A stretch of 64,000 nucleotides of DNA from Paeniglutamicibacter psychrophenolicus (GCF_017876575.1 NZ_JAGIOE010000001.1:1550001-1614000); one strand, 5' to 3'; shown: positions 7,762 to 17,193, counted from the stretch's first letter. The notes: a model not told the origin generated them from the sequence alone. Program-made: numbers and translations.

Positions 7762-9036
7762 ACCCCCGGCCGGTTCCTCCACGATTCCGGATGGCGAGAC
7801 GAATTCGCCGCGCACCACACGCGCCAGCACCTCGGTGAGCAGGTCGACACCTTTGAGCATGTCCGCGTCGTAGGTCAGCTCGCGTTCATTGTGGCTGATG
7901 CCCTCGACGCTGGGCACGAAGAGCATGATGGTCGGGACGATGTCCTTCATGTTCGTCGAGTCGTGGCCCGCCAGGGTGCGCACCACCCCGTGGCTCAGGC
8001 CCAGTGATTCGGCGGCCCGCGCCGCCAGCTCCAGCCCGGCCTTGTCGTAGGCCTTGGCGCCCCACACGTGCTCCTTGCCGCGCTCGATCCGCACGTTGGC
8101 CATCTTCTCGATTCCTTCGATGCGGGCGTGCAGGTCGGCATCCGCGGCGGCCAGCACGTCGGGGTCGGTGGAGCGCACATCCACCAGCAGGTTCACGCGG
8201 CTTGCCACCACCACGGGGGAGTTGGGGAAGACGGTGAACTCGCCGCAGGAGGTGATGACCATGTGCTCGTCCGTGGAGTGTGCCAGCGCGATCTCGCGGG
8301 CGGCCACCACCAGCGCGGAGGCGCCCAGCAGTGCGTCCCGGCGGTCGGCAATGATCGTCGCGCCGGTGTGTGCCTGGTCCCCGTGCACCGTGAACTCGTA
8401 CTTGTTCGCGCCCCAGGTCGACTCGACCAGGCCGATGCTCAGGCCGCGGTCTTCCAGGGAGCGGCCCTGCTCGATGTGGATCTCCACGTAGGCGGCCACG
8501 GGCAGCTCGAAGTCGCCGATGGTCCCGATGGCCTCGAGCGCCTCGCGCACGGTGGTGCCGGCCGGGTCGGCGGTTTCCAGGACCTGCGCCGCCGAAAGCT
8601 TGCCGGTGTAGACCGAGCTGCCCATCATCGAGGGCTTGAACCTGCAGCCCTCCTCGTTGAACCAATTGATGACCACAATGTTGAACAGCGCGGTGCCATT
8701 GGTTCCGTCGAGGGATTGCCTCACGCGCTGTGCTGCATGCGCCCCGGCCAGCACGCCGTAGGCGCCGTCGAAGCGGCCGCCCAACGGCTGGGAATCCAGG
8801 TGCGAGCCCACCGCGATCCACGGGGCGCCGGGGTTCAGCTCGAGCATCGAGTACTGGTTGCCGACCGCGTCGTAGCGCACGGTGAAGCCGTGGCCCTCCA
8901 CCAGGCCGCGGAACCAGTTGCGGGTCTGCCCGTCGGCCACGGTGGCCGCCTGGCGGTCCACTCCGCCGCCGGCTGTCGCGCCGTGGCTGCTCATCGAGGT
9001 GAAATCGGCAAGGAATGGATTGTTGGTCGGGGTCAT
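7744..9036 (-). CDS. M20-type Zn-dependent amidohydrolase (HyuC/AllC-like)
   Basis: Hydrolase of the N-carbamoyl-L-amino acid hydrolase/allantoate amidohydrolase group, 430 residues. Visible metal ligands are the histidine and aspartate of GSHLDSQPLGGRFDGAYG, the glutamates of NWFNEEGCRF, and the histidine-aspartate of LAGHDST; EGISHNERE gives the C-terminal histidine. The start at 9036 is chosen because AGGAGA lies just upstream; a longer frame adds a proline-rich stretch with no resemblance to the family. It is the last gene of a four-gene leftward operon. It likely cleaves a carbamoyl or ureido amide made by the upstream amidohydrolase, but the exact substrate is unknown. Confidence 0.85.
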   Translation of the reverse strand: MTPTNNPFLADFTSMSSHGATAGGGVDRQAATVADGQTRNWFRGLVEGHGFTVRYDAVGNQYSMLELNPGAPWIAVGSHLDSQPLGGRFDGAYGVLAGAHAAQRVRQSLDGTNGTALFNIVVINWFNEEGCRFKPSMMGSSVYTGKLSAAQVLETADPAGTTVREALEAIGTIGDFELPVAAYVEIHIEQGRSLEDRGLSIGLVESTWGANKYEFTVHGDQAHTGATIIADRRDALLGASALVVAAREIALAHSTDEHMVITSCGEFTVFPNSPVVVASRVNLLVDVRSTDPDVLAAADADLHARIEGIEKMANVRIERGKEHVWGAKAYDKAGLELAARAAESLGLSHGVVRTLAGHDSTNMKDIVPTIMLFVPSVEGISHNERELTYDADMLKGVDLLTEVLARVVRGEFVSPSGIVEEPAGGSTLVS

Positions 9037-9076
9037 GGTCTCTCCTGCAAAGTGGTGGGGGCGGGGAACGGGGGGC

Positions 9077-10744
9077 TCAGGCGGTGGCGGGAACTGCGGC
9101 GGCGGAGCGCGCGTAGCTGGACTTTCCGCCGACGAAGGTGCCCAGGATTTCGAGCGCGGCAATGTCCTGGGTTTGCAGCGGGGATTCGGAAAGCACCACG
9201 AAGTCCGCGAGCTTGCCGCGGGCCAGGGACCCGCGGTCGGCGAACAGTCCGGTGGCCTTGGCCGCATTGACGGTGTAGAGACGCAGCGCCTCGCCCGGGC
9301 TCAGGCATTCGGCGGCCCCGCCGAGCACCTTGCCGGTTTCGGTCCTGCGGTCCACGGCCGAGGCCATGGCCCGGCGCACGTTGTTGTCGGCCACCGGAAG
9401 ATCCGAGCTGCCGGCGGCCAGGACGCCCGCCTCCAGCAGCGATTGGCCCCGGTAGAGCCAGCCCTCGCGCCCGGGCCCGACGAGCGTGGCGAACTGGTCG
9501 CCCAGCGGGCCGATGAAGGAGGCCTGCGGGGTCACCGCGATCCCGTGCCTGGCCACGGCCGCGACCTGGTCGGGGCGGGCGATGCCGAAGTGCTCGATGC
9601 GGTTGGGCAGCGCGTTGGGGCCGTGCTTCTCCTGCAGCCCGGAGATGATCTCGATGGCCAGGTCGATGGCCGCGTCCCCGATGGCGTGCAGGGCCACGGG
9701 CCAGCCGGAGCGGTAGGCGGCGGAGATCCGGTCGCGGTAGGCCCGGGGGTCATCGAGCAGGTAGCCGCTGTTGTGCAGGTGCCCGCAATAGTCCTCGGTC
9801 ACCGCGGCGGTGGCCCCCAGCAGGGAGCCGTCCATGAACACCTTGACCGGGCCCAAAGAGAGGTGCTCGTTGCCGAATCCGGCCGTCACGCCCAGGTCCA
9901 GCCCCAGCCCGGTTCCGCTGCCGTGGGCATCGGTGGGGTGTGACTCCTGCTCGCGCAGCGCGTCGAGCGTCGGCATCAGTTGGGCGCGGGCATGCAGCTT
10001 CCCGGCGGCCAGCGCCTTTTGGTAGGCGGTGACTTCCACGGGGGAGTGGCCGATCCAGCCGCCGCCGATGCCGGCCTCGGTGAAGGAAGTGATGCCTTCG
10101 GCGGCGTAACGGGACGTTGCGGCATCCAGGGCCCCGACGATCTGCTCCACGGAGTAGGGCAGGAGCATCTTCTGGATGATGCCCTGGGCCGCTTCCTCGA
10201 CCAGCCCGGTGGGCGATCCTTGCGCATCGCGCACCACGGCGCCGCCCACGGGATCGGCAAAGCCGGGTTCCAGGGCCCCGGCCAGGGCGAGGGTGGCGGT
10301 GTTGGTGATCGAGGCGTGCCCGGAGATATGGCGCAGGTACAGCGGGCGGTCCCCGGTGATCGCGTCGAGCCGCAGGATGTCGGGGAACGCACCGCCGTGG
10401 TTCTTGTGGTTGAATCCGGTGCCGTTGAGCCACACGCCCGGCTTGCCGGCCAGCCGATCCATCTCGTCTTCGAGCAGCGCGTAGAGTTCCTCGAGCCCGC
10501 GTGCTTCCGAGAGGTCCAGGGCATCGAGTCCCAGCCCCCACCAGGTGGTGTGGCAGTGGGCATCGATGAAGCCCGGGGTGATGGTGGCATCGCCGAAGTC
10601 CTCGATGCGATCGGCCGTGCACCCGGAAAGCTCCTCGTCGAATCCGACGATGCGCCCGGAGATGATTCCCATCTCGCGGGCAGAGGGGCGTGCCTCGTCC
10701 ATGGTCAGGATGCTGCCGGCACGGACCAATAGATCGAGTCTCAT
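9077..10744 (-). CDS. YtcJ-like metal-dependent amidohydrolase
   Basis: Amidohydrolase_3/YtcJ-type enzyme, 555 residues. Features in order are the N-terminal beta sandwich, the first metal-binding motif PGFIDAHCHT near residue 58, HISGHAS, the GHLHNSGYL region, ALHAIGDAAID, and the NRIEHFG motif. The C-terminal strand (GKLADFVVLSESP) is the family's closing motif. Members hydrolyse amide or ester bonds of varied compounds. It overlaps the ThDP-enzyme stop by 4 bp and lies 40 bp upstream of the M20 hydrolase, so the two may act in sequence. The substrate is not deducible. Confidence 0.83.
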   Translation of the reverse strand: MRLDLLVRAGSILTMDEARPSAREMGIISGRIVGFDEELSGCTADRIEDFGDATITPGFIDAHCHTTWWGLGLDALDLSEARGLEELYALLEDEMDRLAGKPGVWLNGTGFNHKNHGGAFPDILRLDAITGDRPLYLRHISGHASITNTATLALAGALEPGFADPVGGAVVRDAQGSPTGLVEEAAQGIIQKMLLPYSVEQIVGALDAATSRYAAEGITSFTEAGIGGGWIGHSPVEVTAYQKALAAGKLHARAQLMPTLDALREQESHPTDAHGSGTGLGLDLGVTAGFGNEHLSLGPVKVFMDGSLLGATAAVTEDYCGHLHNSGYLLDDPRAYRDRISAAYRSGWPVALHAIGDAAIDLAIEIISGLQEKHGPNALPNRIEHFGIARPDQVAAVARHGIAVTPQASFIGPLGDQFATLVGPGREGWLYRGQSLLEAGVLAAGSSDLPVADNNVRRAMASAVDRRTETGKVLGGAAECLSPGEALRLYTVNAAKATGLFADRGSLARGKLADFVVLSESPLQTQDIAALEILGTFVGGKSSYARSAAAVPATA

Positions 10745-12396
10745 GCGTTGGCCCCCGCACTGTTTTCAACGGTGTGGTGTGCCACGGTGCCCGGGCCCAT
10801 GGTGGTTGGGTCGGTTTTCAGGTGCAGCACCGCCGGCAGGCCGCTGGCCAGGGCCCTTTCCAGGGCCGGGGCAAAGTCCTCGGTTGACTCGACGAATTCG
10901 CCGTGGCCGCCGAACGAAGCAATCCACTGCGCGAAGTTGGGATTGGTCATCGTGGTGCCGGAGGGGCGCTGAGGGTAGTGCCGTTGCTGGTGGTCGACGA
11001 TCGTGCCGAAGATCCCGTTGTCCGCCACGATGACCAACGGGGTGCCTCCGTGGGCAAAGGACACGGCCAGTTCCTGGGCGTTCATGAAGAAATCCCCGTC
11101 GCCGCAGATGGCCACGACGTGGCGGCCCGGATGCATGATGCTTGCCGCCACGGCCGCCGGAACGGAGAGTCCCATGGCACCGTTGCGTGGTCCCACCAGT
11201 GACTTGGGTCCGTGGTGGGACAGGTAGCGGTGGCCCCACAGGGTTGCATTGCCCGCGCCGTAGGTCAGGATCCGGTCCGCATCCAGTGCAGCTTCCAGGG
11301 ATTCGAAGGCGATGCCCAGATCCACGCCGATGCCGCCATCGGCTCCGGGGACAATGAAGTCCAGCTGCTCGGCGCGCAGTGTTTCCATCCACTGCGGGCC
11401 GCGCGAACCGCGGACCTGCTCGCCGGCGGGAAGCGCCGCAACAAGTTGTGCGGGGCTAACTCCCAGGTGCGCATCGATGCGTCCGGCGTGGCCGGTCAGC
11501 TCGGCATCGGCGGTCACCACGATGGTCGGGGTGTTCAGGGCAGCCGTGTAGCCCTCGGAGAGCACGTCGCCGCGGGTGCAGCCGATGAAGACCAGCAGGT
11601 CTGCATCGTTCAGTGCCTTGACGGTGCGTTCGGCACGGCCGTAGCCCAGCCATCCGGCGTAGGCGGGAGCATCATGATCGATTGCATCGTAGGCGCGCCA
11701 GTCCGCAAGCACCGGGGTGTGTGCCGCGGCAGCGAAGTTCGCAAGTGCAGCAGAACTTTGCGCATCCCAGGCATCGCCACCGACGATGATCGCCGGCCGG
11801 GTTGCTTCGCGCAGCAGGGACGTCAACGATTCGAGGCCCGCACTCGAGGGGGAGGCCTCCGGAAGTGGCAGGACGGTGGGGAGGGGGGAATCGGTCGTGC
11901 GGACCAGGACGTCCTCGGGCAGCCCGACCACGACGGGTCCCGGGCGTCCGGTGGAGGCCAGGCGCATGGCCCGCGCGACCACGTCGCCGGCCTGGTGCTC
12001 GTCATCGAGCACAAACACCGCCTTGGCGGTGGTGGAGAACCAACCCTCCAGGCTGAACTCCTGGAACGAGTCGCGTCCGCGGTCTGCCAGCGGGATCAAT
12101 CCGACAAACAGCACCATCGCGGTGGCGTCCTGCCATGCGGTGTGGATCGCGATCATGGCGTTGGCGGCACCGGGGCCGCGGGTGACCATGGCAATGCCGG
12201 GCACGCTTCCCAGCCTGCCCTCGGCCAGGGCCATGAAGCCGGCCCCGCCCTCGTGGCGGGTGACGACGGTGTGGATCGGGGAATCGTGAAGTCCGTCGAG
12301 CACATCGAGGTAGCTTTCACCCGGAACCGCGTAGATGCGCTCCACGCCGTGGGCTTCGAGGGTCTTGACGATGAGGTGGCCGGCTGACATGGTCAT
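10741..12396 (-). CDS. Thiamine diphosphate-dependent enzyme, acetolactate-synthase-like
   Basis: 551 residues with the three-domain ThDP fold. The catalytic glutamate is in YAVPGESYLD near residue 24. A central Rossmann-like domain follows, then the ThDP/Mg motif GDGDFF through VADNG in the last third. The family includes acetolactate synthases, glyoxylate carboligases, benzoylformate decarboxylases and sulfo- or oxo-acid enzymes. Biosynthetic acetolactate synthase is unlikely because no small subunit (ilvN) is nearby and the setting is catabolic. It is second in the operon after the MHS transporter and overlaps the amidohydrolase start by 4 bp. Confidence 0.8.
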   Translation of the reverse strand: MTMSAGHLIVKTLEAHGVERIYAVPGESYLDVLDGLHDSPIHTVVTRHEGGAGFMALAEGRLGSVPGIAMVTRGPGAANAMIAIHTAWQDATAMVLFVGLIPLADRGRDSFQEFSLEGWFSTTAKAVFVLDDEHQAGDVVARAMRLASTGRPGPVVVGLPEDVLVRTTDSPLPTVLPLPEASPSSAGLESLTSLLREATRPAIIVGGDAWDAQSSAALANFAAAAHTPVLADWRAYDAIDHDAPAYAGWLGYGRAERTVKALNDADLLVFIGCTRGDVLSEGYTAALNTPTIVVTADAELTGHAGRIDAHLGVSPAQLVAALPAGEQVRGSRGPQWMETLRAEQLDFIVPGADGGIGVDLGIAFESLEAALDADRILTYGAGNATLWGHRYLSHHGPKSLVGPRNGAMGLSVPAAVAASIMHPGRHVVAICGDGDFFMNAQELAVSFAHGGTPLVIVADNGIFGTIVDHQQRHYPQRPSGTTMTNPNFAQWIASFGGHGEFVESTEDFAPALERALASGLPAVLHLKTDPTTMGPGTVAHHTVENSAGANA

Positions 12397-12498
12397 GGGC
12401 TGTCGTGGTCCTTTGTGGTGGAGCGTAAGAATGGGGAACTGAAGCGGTATGCACCGCAGGATTTAGGTGGGGGTCCTGCGGTGCACACCGAAGGGTCG

Positions 12499-13821
12499 CT
12501 AGTGCTTGAAGCCGGGAAGGTCGACGCTGAGCTTCGGGGCGATGACGCCCGCAACCGCGGTGAACAGCGAGAGGAAGACCAGCATGGCTGCCGCCGGCCA
12601 CCAGCGGTTGGAAGCGGCGGCGACCAGGGCGGTGGCTGCCAGCGGGATGAACCCGGAGATCATCCCGGCGGTGTTCTGGGCGAAACCGACACCGGTGTAG
12701 CGGGTCTTGGCGGGGAACAGGCCGGTGAGCACCGTGCCGGAGGCCGCGTAGGGAAGGGAGAGCGCCGCGACGGCCAGGGTCATGCCGGAAATGACCAGCA
12801 CGTCGTTGCCCGAATCGATGAGCATGAAGGCGGGCCAGGCGATGATGGCGGAGAAGATGCCGCCGTAGGTGATGACCTTGGAGGAGCCGAAGCGCTCGCC
12901 GAGGCGGCCGCCAAGGATCAGTACCGGGATTTCCACCACGGCGGCAATGATGCCGCCCAGCAGCATGAGGGAGCGCTCGTATTCCAGCACATTGACCCCG
13001 TACCAGACCACGAACGCGGTGACCAGGTAGAAGCCTCCGATGCCCAGCATGCCGGCTGCCATGCCGATGATGATGTGCTTCCATGATTCCTTGAGCGTGG
13101 TGCGGATCGGGGCCTTCTCGGTCTCGCCCTTCTCCATCAGTTCCTTGAACACGGGGGACTCGTCAAGGCGGCTGCGGATGTACAGTGCCACGAGCAGCAT
13201 CGGAATCGCGGCCAGGAACGGGATGCGCCAGCCCCAGGCATCGAAGCTCTCCTGGGACAGGAACACCGTCATCAGGAAGAAGCCTCCCGAGGAGAGAATG
13301 GTGCCAATGGGCGAACCGATCTGCGGAAGGGCCGCGTAACGGGCACGGCGGTGCAGCGGCGCGTTTTCCACCACGATGGTCATGGCGCCGGACCATTCGC
13401 CGCCCACGAACAGGCCCTGGGCGATGCGCAGCAGAACCAGCAGGACCGGGGCTGCGATGCCGATGGCCGCGTAGGTCGGCAGCAAGCCGATCAGGCCGGT
13501 GATGATGCCGATGCCGACGATGGTGACCATGAGTGTCTTGCGGCGCCCGATCTTGTCACCCATCACCCCGAAGATCATTCCGCCGATGGGGCGGGCCACG
13601 AGTCCCACGCCGAAGGTGGCGAAGGCTGCCATTGCGGCAGCCGTGGCGTTCTGGCTGTCGAAGAACTGGATGTTGAATACCAGCGCGGCGGCGGCGCTGA
13701 AGAGGAAGAAGTCGTACCACTCCATGGCGGTGCCAATGAGGGCGCCAATGGCAACCTTGGTGGCCTCCTTGTCGGAGATCTGCCGTGTTGCACCCGCTTC
13801 GAGTGTTCCAGTGTGGGTCAT
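12499..13821 (-). CDS. MFS transporter, metabolite:H+ symporter (MHS) type
   Basis: 440-residue, 12-helix symporter of the MHS/ShiA-like group. Signatures are AMEWYDFFLFS in helix 1, RPIGGMIFGVMGDKIGRRKTL in the helix 2-3 loop, and RIAQGLFVGGEWSG in helix 4. The start at 13821 (MTHTGTLEAG) is preferred: upstream residues are hydrophilic and unrelated, and homologues begin just before the first helix. It is the first gene of the leftward operon 13821-7744 and presumably brings in the substrate that the three downstream enzymes process. The divergent PucR-type regulator is 162 bp away. Confidence 0.86.
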   Translation of the reverse strand: MTHTGTLEAGATRQISDKEATKVAIGALIGTAMEWYDFFLFSAAAALVFNIQFFDSQNATAAAMAAFATFGVGLVARPIGGMIFGVMGDKIGRRKTLMVTIVGIGIITGLIGLLPTYAAIGIAAPVLLVLLRIAQGLFVGGEWSGAMTIVVENAPLHRRARYAALPQIGSPIGTILSSGGFFLMTVFLSQESFDAWGWRIPFLAAIPMLLVALYIRSRLDESPVFKELMEKGETEKAPIRTTLKESWKHIIIGMAAGMLGIGGFYLVTAFVVWYGVNVLEYERSLMLLGGIIAAVVEIPVLILGGRLGERFGSSKVITYGGIFSAIIAWPAFMLIDSGNDVLVISGMTLAVAALSLPYAASGTVLTGLFPAKTRYTGVGFAQNTAGMISGFIPLAATALVAAASNRWWPAAAMLVFLSLFTAVAGVIAPKLSVDLPGFKH

Positions 13822-13983
13822 GGGATTTTTCTGCCTGATCTCAAGGGGAGGCCCGGTGCGTTGCTGCAAGCCATCCGGATTGTGGGGATGATGAATATCT
13901 TGCCAAGGATCCACCGTGATGCGCCGCACGATTCACAACGAGTTCCACGCCACAAACGGTGCAAAAGCACATAATATGATCGA

Positions 13984-15168
13984 ATGGCACTGAACCAAGG
14001 CTCCGAAAGCAAGCAAAACGGCCAACCTGGCGATTCAGGGCGCTGGAGCGCCCTGCTGGATGGGTTGGACGTCGTAAAGCTGACCGACGAATTCATAGCT
14101 CGCCTGGGCGCCATTTCGATCTATGCCCAATCACCGTTGCCGATCAGTGAGATCAGGCGCACCGGCAGCGCATCGTTCGAGGCGCTGATCCTGGCCATGA
14201 AGGCGGACGACGACGAACCGGGCTACCTGCGCGAACGCGATGCCATCGCGCTGGATGTGGGCGTCTCCAGGGCGCGGGCAGGAGTTCCCATCGAGGCGCT
14301 GATGACCGCAATCCGCTTGGACTTCTCGGTGATCTGGGAAGCCATTACCGCCATTGCCGCGCCCGCAGACTCGCAATTGCTCGTCGAGCACACCGCCCGT
14401 GTCTGGGAAGTCGTAGACGGCTACGCGGGGGAAACCCAGAGGGCCTATGTCGCCGAGCTGGCCAGGATCCAGGCGGAGGCCGCAAGCAAGAGGCAGGGCT
14501 ACCTGGCCACGCTCTTTAGCGAGAAAAAATTGGCGCCTTCCGCGTTGGACCGGATAGCAGAGGAACTCGGCCAGGACCCCGGCACCGAATATGTGGTCGC
14601 GGTCGCGCCGTGGGACCATATTCCTGCACTGCGACTTGCGTTGGCCAATGCGCAGGCGAGCAACCAGGTGTTCACCTATTCCATGGCGGATGCACTTGTG
14701 GTTTTTTATCCACTCGAGGAGCGTGCCGGCTCGGAGGCCCAGCGGCTCAACGAGAGCCTTGGGCGACTCTCCTGCGGCTTGATAGGGGAGGGCTGCCTGT
14801 TGGAGCAGGTTCCGCACGCCGCCGCCGTGGCCGCCGCGTTGGCAAGGCTGCTGGAGCCGACGGAAGATGGCGCAATGACTTGGGCCCGGGGATGGGCGCG
14901 CATGGCCCGGCGAGAGCTGGAACGGGCGGGAGCTCCGGGGCTGGGCGAGGTGGAGCGCGCGCTGGACCACTGCGGCGCGACCGAGCGTCGTCGACTGGGC
15001 GAAGCGGTGCAGGCCTACCTGCAAACCGGGAGCATTGCGCATGCCGCCGAACAGCTGTACTGCCACCGCAACACCTTGATGAACCGACTCAAACGCTTCG
15101 CCCAACTAACCGGAGTGGACCCCACCATTCCCGTCCAGGCGGCACGACTGGTGGTGGGTTGGTCGTAG
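13984..15168 (+). CDS. PucR/CdaR-type transcriptional regulator
   Basis: 394 residues. The N-terminal sensory region is unassigned. The C-terminus carries the PucR-family helix-turn-helix: LGEAVQAYLQTGSIAHAAEQ, then YCHRNTLMNRLKRFAQLTG near residues 340-380. Members activate purine, allantoin, hydantoin or aromatic amine catabolism genes, usually next to or divergent from their targets, which fits the leftward transporter/amidohydrolase operon. No Shine-Dalgarno sequence is seen before the ATG. A TAATAT at 13972-13977 would place the transcript start at about the ATG, so a leaderless message is possible. The tail region 15180-15522 is a decayed qorB. Confidence 0.83.
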   Translation: MALNQGSESKQNGQPGDSGRWSALLDGLDVVKLTDEFIARLGAISIYAQSPLPISEIRRTGSASFEALILAMKADDDEPGYLRERDAIALDVGVSRARAGVPIEALMTAIRLDFSVIWEAITAIAAPADSQLLVEHTARVWEVVDGYAGETQRAYVAELARIQAEAASKRQGYLATLFSEKKLAPSALDRIAEELGQDPGTEYVVAVAPWDHIPALRLALANAQASNQVFTYSMADALVVFYPLEERAGSEAQRLNESLGRLSCGLIGEGCLLEQVPHAAAVAAALARLLEPTEDGAMTWARGWARMARRELERAGAPGLGEVERALDHCGATERRRLGEAVQAYLQTGSIAHAAEQLYCHRNTLMNRLKRFAQLTGVDPTIPVQAARLVVGWS

Positions 15169-15179
15169 GAGCCAGCAGG

Positions 15180-15522
15180 CTCGGGCGGGGTCGCAGTGAC
15201 GGTGCAGCGCGATCTCGCGCGGCCATGGCGTTGGTGCGTGATCCTGCCGGGCGTGTTGGTGCAACCTGCGAGCGGGGCTGTCGCGAAGGCCCTTCCCTCG
15301 ACGAGGTGGCTTGGGTGCCAGTGGCGGTCCATGGACGGCCGGTTTCCGAAGTCGTTGAAGCGTTTGCCTCGCGGGAACCTGGCAAGTCCCCGAGATGGCA
15401 GGGCGCAACGGGGTTCCACCTATCTGTCGGATGCCTCCGGGACAATTGAGCATGACCCGGCGACATCGAGGCCATCACCGCGGTCCCGTCGAAGGTTTTG
15501 GTCCAGCTTCTGGAGTCTTAGC
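15180..15522 (+). pseudogene. Decayed 3' part of a QorB-like oxidoreductase gene
   Basis: The region encodes, in alternating frames, a recognisable copy of the C-terminal third of the QorB-like protein at 6886-7761. Matching blocks are VAVTVQRDLAR, ALVRDPAGRVGATCE, PSLDEVA, GRPVSEVVEAFASREPGKSPRWQ in part, STYLSDASGTIE and GDIEAITAVP. The blocks switch frame at about 15220, 15415 and 15455, and stop codons interrupt the main frame. No 5' two-thirds are visible; the similarity starts about 12 bp after the pucR stop. It is therefore a truncated, frameshifted relic rather than a gene. The pairing was made by eye against the intact copy. Confidence 0.75.
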
Positions 15523-15638
15523 TGGCAGGCCGTTCATGGACCTAGGGTGCATTTGCCGACGATCGGAGCCCTTTCATTCAGTTAGAATATTTTTTCTATT
15601 GCTTGCCAACATGTCTTCTAATTGACGTCGTTTAGTTC

Positions 15639-15644
15639 TATAAT
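15639..15644 (+). promoter_or_regulatory. Consensus -10 element of a probably leaderless HNH gene
   Basis: TATAAT sits in an AT-rich patch and ends 6 bp before the ATG at 15651, so transcription should begin at or near the start codon. No Shine-Dalgarno sequence lies between. TTGACG at 15622 is only 11 bp upstream of the -10, too close to be the matching -35. Confidence 0.5.
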
Positions 15645-15650
15645 TGTGGT

Positions 15651-17063
15651 ATGGCAACGGCGTCATCGAGCAGCAGCAACCCGCTTCATGGGACCGCGAT
15701 GTCGACCGCCGGTCAAGCCCCCACTTATGATGCGCTGGTGCTTGCGGGAGTTGACTTGGATGCGATGGTGGCCGAGCACGTGTCACGCACCGGCATTGAC
15801 GGGATCCGCTGCGTGGCCTCGGCCGTGAACGCTGCCCCACTGCACGAGGGAACTCACCCGGCGATTGAATCCTTGGGGGCTTTGGAGGCCCTGAAAACGG
15901 CCACATGGGCGAAGCAAGTAGCGCAAGCGGTGGCCTTCGAGGATACTGTGATCGCCGAGCGTGTGGAAGCAGGGACGCGGAAGAACAACCCCGCGTGGGG
16001 AACCCGCGGTGAAGTGGCTCTGGCTTTGCATGTTTCCCCGGACAGCGGGGCCAGCTTCATGAACAACTCGCGGCTCCTGGCCGAAGATCTGCCCAGCACC
16101 CTCCGGGGCATGCGTTCCGGACTGATCACGTTCGAGCAAGCCCTGGTGGTGGTTTCTGGCGTGCGTGACCTGCGGGTCGAAAACCGGCAGCTGATTGATG
16201 CGCTGCTGTGGAACGGGCAGCAATCCTGCTTCGAGGCTGGAACCGCCATGTTGAGGGACCGGATCCATTGCTGGGCGCTGGCCCTGGAACCCAAGGCTGC
16301 TGCGGATCTGGAGGATCTTGCTATCAAGCGCCGCTACTTCGATGGCTACCAAATTGATGACTACACCGTGAAATTCGGCGGCAGATTGCCCCTGGAGCAG
16401 GGCCTGCCGATGTTGCAGGCTATACGCAACGCAGTGGACAAGCCCAGGAGTGCGGAAGACGACCGGTCCCGGGCCCAAGTGGCCGCTGACACCGCATTCG
16501 AGAAGATAACGGGCACCAAGGCGGGAGACAGTGTTCCTGTCGAACTCCTGCTGGTGATGAATGCCGAGAACCTGACCGAAGATGCCCAGCACCCGGTGCT
16601 GGTTCCCGGCCATGGTTTCCTCAGTGCAGCCAAGGGCCTCGAACTGTTGGCAGGGAGCCCGGAAAATCCATTGGACACCTGGCTTCGGAACCTATATGTG
16701 GCCCCGGAGACCGGGAAATTGGTGGCCATGGAATCCACCGGGCGGCTCTTCACCGGGCAGCTCAAGAAATTCATCAAGGTCCGTGACCAATATTGCCGGA
16801 CCCCCTTTTGCAACGGCAGGATCCAGGAACTTGACCATGTGGTTCAGGTGAGCCGTGACGGGAAAACCACCGAAGAAAATTCATCGGGACGCTGCAAACG
16901 CTGCAACATGACCAAGGAAGCGCCAGGCTGGAAGGAATCCCCCATTTCCGGCGCCGGCCGGCATGCCTTCGAGATCACCACGCCCAGCAGCCACACCTAC
17001 ATCTCGATGGCACCGGCCCAGATAAATGGATCGGGCCCCCAGTGGCCACCCAAGCGGCTATAG
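15651..17063 (+). CDS. DUF222/HNH endonuclease-domain protein (13E12-repeat type)
   Basis: 470 residues. The central part (residues about 60-330) is the DUF222-like helical region common in actinobacteria. The C-terminal HNH nuclease site near residues 380-430 reads DQYCRTPFCNGRIQELDHVVQ, then GRCKRCNMTKE, giving the two CxxC zinc pairs and the DH catalytic pair. These multicopy actinobacterial proteins have no agreed role and are often regarded as selfish or mobile nucleases. It stands alone, is less GC-rich at its 5' edge than its neighbours, and lies next to a pseudogene, so insertion at this site is plausible. Confidence 0.85.
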   Translation: MATASSSSSNPLHGTAMSTAGQAPTYDALVLAGVDLDAMVAEHVSRTGIDGIRCVASAVNAAPLHEGTHPAIESLGALEALKTATWAKQVAQAVAFEDTVIAERVEAGTRKNNPAWGTRGEVALALHVSPDSGASFMNNSRLLAEDLPSTLRGMRSGLITFEQALVVVSGVRDLRVENRQLIDALLWNGQQSCFEAGTAMLRDRIHCWALALEPKAAADLEDLAIKRRYFDGYQIDDYTVKFGGRLPLEQGLPMLQAIRNAVDKPRSAEDDRSRAQVAADTAFEKITGTKAGDSVPVELLLVMNAENLTEDAQHPVLVPGHGFLSAAKGLELLAGSPENPLDTWLRNLYVAPETGKLVAMESTGRLFTGQLKKFIKVRDQYCRTPFCNGRIQELDHVVQVSRDGKTTEENSSGRCKRCNMTKEAPGWKESPISGAGRHAFEITTPSSHTYISMAPAQINGSGPQWPPKRL

Positions 17064-17092
17064 ACGCCCACTTCCAAGCGCGGAAGCCATCA

Positions 17093-17116
17093 CCGGGAAC
17101 ACGCATGTGCTCCCGG
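17093..17116 (+). terminator. Hairpin after the HNH gene
   Basis: CCGGGAACAC, loop GCAT, GTGCTCCCGG. Nine of ten positions pair, with a single A/C mismatch. It begins 30 bp after the stop. No T-run follows, so it may be a weak or factor-assisted terminator. Confidence 0.4.
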
Positions 17117-17193
17117 CATATCCATGGGCTCGAGCCTTCGAATCGCTGAAATTTTCCTCGGATTCGTGGTGGGAACCGGGAGGGCACTAGATT

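Noticed and set aside
15622-15627. TTGACG as the -35 partner of the TATAAT before the HNH gene
   Set aside because: The spacer would be 11 bp, far shorter than the usual 16-18 bp.
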